A DNA stretch of 8,038 nt from Sphingomonadaceae bacterium (GTDB taxonomy: Bacteria; Pseudomonadota; Alphaproteobacteria; Sphingomonadales; Sphingomonadaceae): contig JAEMTM010000081.1 in assembly GCA_016462305.1 (NCBI GenBank), positions 1 through 8,038 of the forward strand, given 5' to 3'. Below the pieces are notes generated by a model. It did not search any database and was not told the origin of the DNA. It was given only the letters and a program-made list of their open reading frames with translations. A program made the position numbers and the translations under genes. Shown here one piece after another: positions 6,893 through 8,038 of this stretch. The first letter of the stretch is position 1. Every line of letters begins with the position of its first letter.

Positions 6893-8038
6893 TTAATCCT
6901 TGGTTACGACCACGGCACCCGCCGCGATCAGTTGGGAGATTTCTTCATCACCGAGTCCAGCCTCGGCCAATATGTCGGCATAATCGCCGCCTTTTGTTGC
7001 AATATCGAAATGGGTGGCCAATGGCTGCGTTGCAAGTCGCGGCGCAACCTGCGGATGCAACCAACGACCATCCTGCACAAAGGCCTGCCGCGCGGCGTTT
7101 GCGGGATGGGATGCGGCTTCGACATAATCCAACACGGGCGTAACACAGGCGTCGGTTCCGGCAAAAATCGCTTCCCATTCGTCGCGCGTTTTGGTCGCGA
7201 ACACATCTTCAAGCAGTTCATGCTGCTTTGCCCAAGCCGTGCGGTCATGCTGACCGCCATATACGTCCTTGTCGACGGGCAAACGCTCCATCATCGCGGC
7301 GAAAAACTGCGGTTCAATGCAGCCAACGGCCATAAACTTACCGTCAGACGTCATATAACAACGGTAGAATGGCATCGCCCCGTCGAGCAAATTTGCCGCA
7401 CGCTGCGTGCGCCATTGGCCAAGCCCTGTCATGCCATGCACAAAGCTCATCAGGCTATTGGTGCCATCAACAATCGCCGCATCCACTATATTGCCTTTAC
7501 CCGTCCGTGCGCGTTCGACCAAAGCGGCAAGGATACCATTGACGAGAAACATCGACCCGCCGCCAAAATCGCCGACCATGTTCAGCGGCGGAACTGGTGG
7601 CTGCCCATGCTTGCCAATCGCGTTCAAAACACCCGTCATGCCGATATAATTAATGTCATGCCCGGCCATTTGGTTCCACGGACCCGTTTGGCCCCAGCCA
7701 GTCATCCGGCCGTAAATAAGACCAGGATTGACCGTGTGACAGACATCAGGGCCAACCCCCATCCGTTCCGTCACACCAGGCCGCAATCCTTCAATCAAGA
7801 CATCCGCGGACTCAACCAGCTTCAACAATGCGGCAACCGCTTCGGGTTTCTTCAAATCAAGGATCATGGATTTTTTACCGCGCGCATCAATGGCCTTGGG
7901 CACGATTGCGCCACCCGGCCTGTCGATGACAATCACATCCGCACCCATGTCCGCCAGCAACTGTCCAGCATAAGGCCCCGGCCCAATACCAGATAGTTCG
8001 ACAATCTTTATGCCGCTTAACGGACCGGATTTGGCGGG
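6893..8038 (-). CDS. Alpha-methylacyl-CoA racemase, CaiB/BaiF family (5' end cut by window edge)
   Basis: There are 381 codons before the stop, and the reading frame stays open to the window edge. The visible protein begins PAKSGPLSGIKIVELSGIGP, the racemase N-terminus, so only the start codon and a few residues are missing. The family interconverts (2R)- and (2S)-2-methylacyl-CoA so that branched, isoprenoid or sterol side-chain acids can enter beta-oxidation. Compared by hand with M. tuberculosis MCR, the active site is complete with an offset of one: His127 in AGHDINY (MCR His126), Asp157 in GDFGGG (MCR Asp156), Glu242 in CIEPQFF (MCR Glu241), and arginines 86 and 92 in GLRPGVTERMG. This motif set favours a racemase over a true CoA-transferase of the same fold. 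It is the first visible gene of the operon with thiolase and fadJ. A TTG at 7958-7960 is not the start, because conserved family residues lie upstream of it. Confidence 0.92.
   Translation of the reverse strand, partial: PAKSGPLSGIKIVELSGIGPGPYAGQLLADMGADVIVIDRPGGAIVPKAIDARGKKSMILDLKKPEAVAALLKLVESADVLIEGLRPGVTERMGVGPDVCHTVNPGLIYGRMTGWGQTGPWNQMAGHDINYIGMTGVLNAIGKHGQPPVPPLNMVGDFGGGSMFLVNGILAALVERARTGKGNIVDAAIVDGTNSLMSFVHGMTGLGQWRTQRAANLLDGAMPFYRCYMTSDGKFMAVGCIEPQFFAAMMERLPVDKDVYGGQHDRTAWAKQHELLEDVFATKTRDEWEAIFAGTDACVTPVLDYVEAASHPANAARQAFVQDGRWLHPQVAPRLATQPLATHFDIATKGGDYADILAEAGLGDEEISQLIAAGAVVVTKD
6897..6901 (-). promoter_or_regulatory. Thiolase ribosome binding site inside the racemase gene end
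   Basis: AAGGA on the minus strand is formed by the last Lys-Asp codons of the racemase gene and lies 6 bases before the thiolase ATG. The racemase stop lies between the two, the usual layout of translational coupling. Confidence 0.75.

Noticed and set aside
7958..7960. TTG as the racemase start
   Set aside because: The frame stays open upstream and encodes the conserved family N-terminus (LSGIKIVELSGIGPGP), so the start lies beyond the window.
6932..7996. 354-codon open frame on the plus strand opposite the racemase gene
   Set aside because: Its translation shows no recognisable domain, and it lies wholly antisense to a clear racemase. Long antisense frames are common in GC-rich genes.

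Overview
The window looks like chromosomal DNA from an alphaproteobacterium, most likely a sphingomonad. The basis is the high-GC coding sequence, the style of the beta-oxidation proteins, and a palindromic intergenic element of the type common in Sphingomonadales. This placement is an inference and was not tested by any search. All five recognisable genes lie on the minus strand, so transcription runs from base 8038 toward base 1. Both end genes are cut by the window edges.

The first group (8038 to 3335) is a fatty-acyl-CoA degradation cluster. It begins with an alpha-methylacyl-CoA racemase of the CaiB/BaiF family, missing only its extreme N-terminus. Two bases later comes a thiolase. After a 145-base spacer holding a large palindromic repeat comes a FadJ-type bifunctional enoyl-CoA hydratase/3-hydroxyacyl-CoA dehydrogenase. 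Together they can invert the 2-methyl stereocentre of branched acyl-CoAs, then hydrate, oxidise and cleave the chain. No acyl-CoA dehydrogenase is visible. A strong intrinsic terminator (3280-3316) closes the group.

The second group (3206 to 1 and beyond) is less ordinary. A single 730-residue protein fuses the E1-alpha and E1-beta halves of a 2-oxo-acid dehydrogenase, and its alpha half resembles the branched-chain type. Its stop codon overlaps the start of a FabD-like acyltransferase (ATGA), so the two are probably translationally coupled. The acyltransferase keeps the catalytic Ser and His. It has lost the oxyanion-hole Gln and the malonate-binding Arg of true FabD, so it is unlikely to be a normal malonyl transacylase. 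No lipoyl E2 or E3 is in the window. This pair is the best candidate here for an undescribed activity: an E1 that decarboxylates a 2-oxo acid, working beside an acyltransferase that may move the resulting non-carboxylated acyl group.

There are no RNA genes, CRISPR arrays, insertion sequences or phage genes. The non-coding stretches are short (128 and 145 bases).
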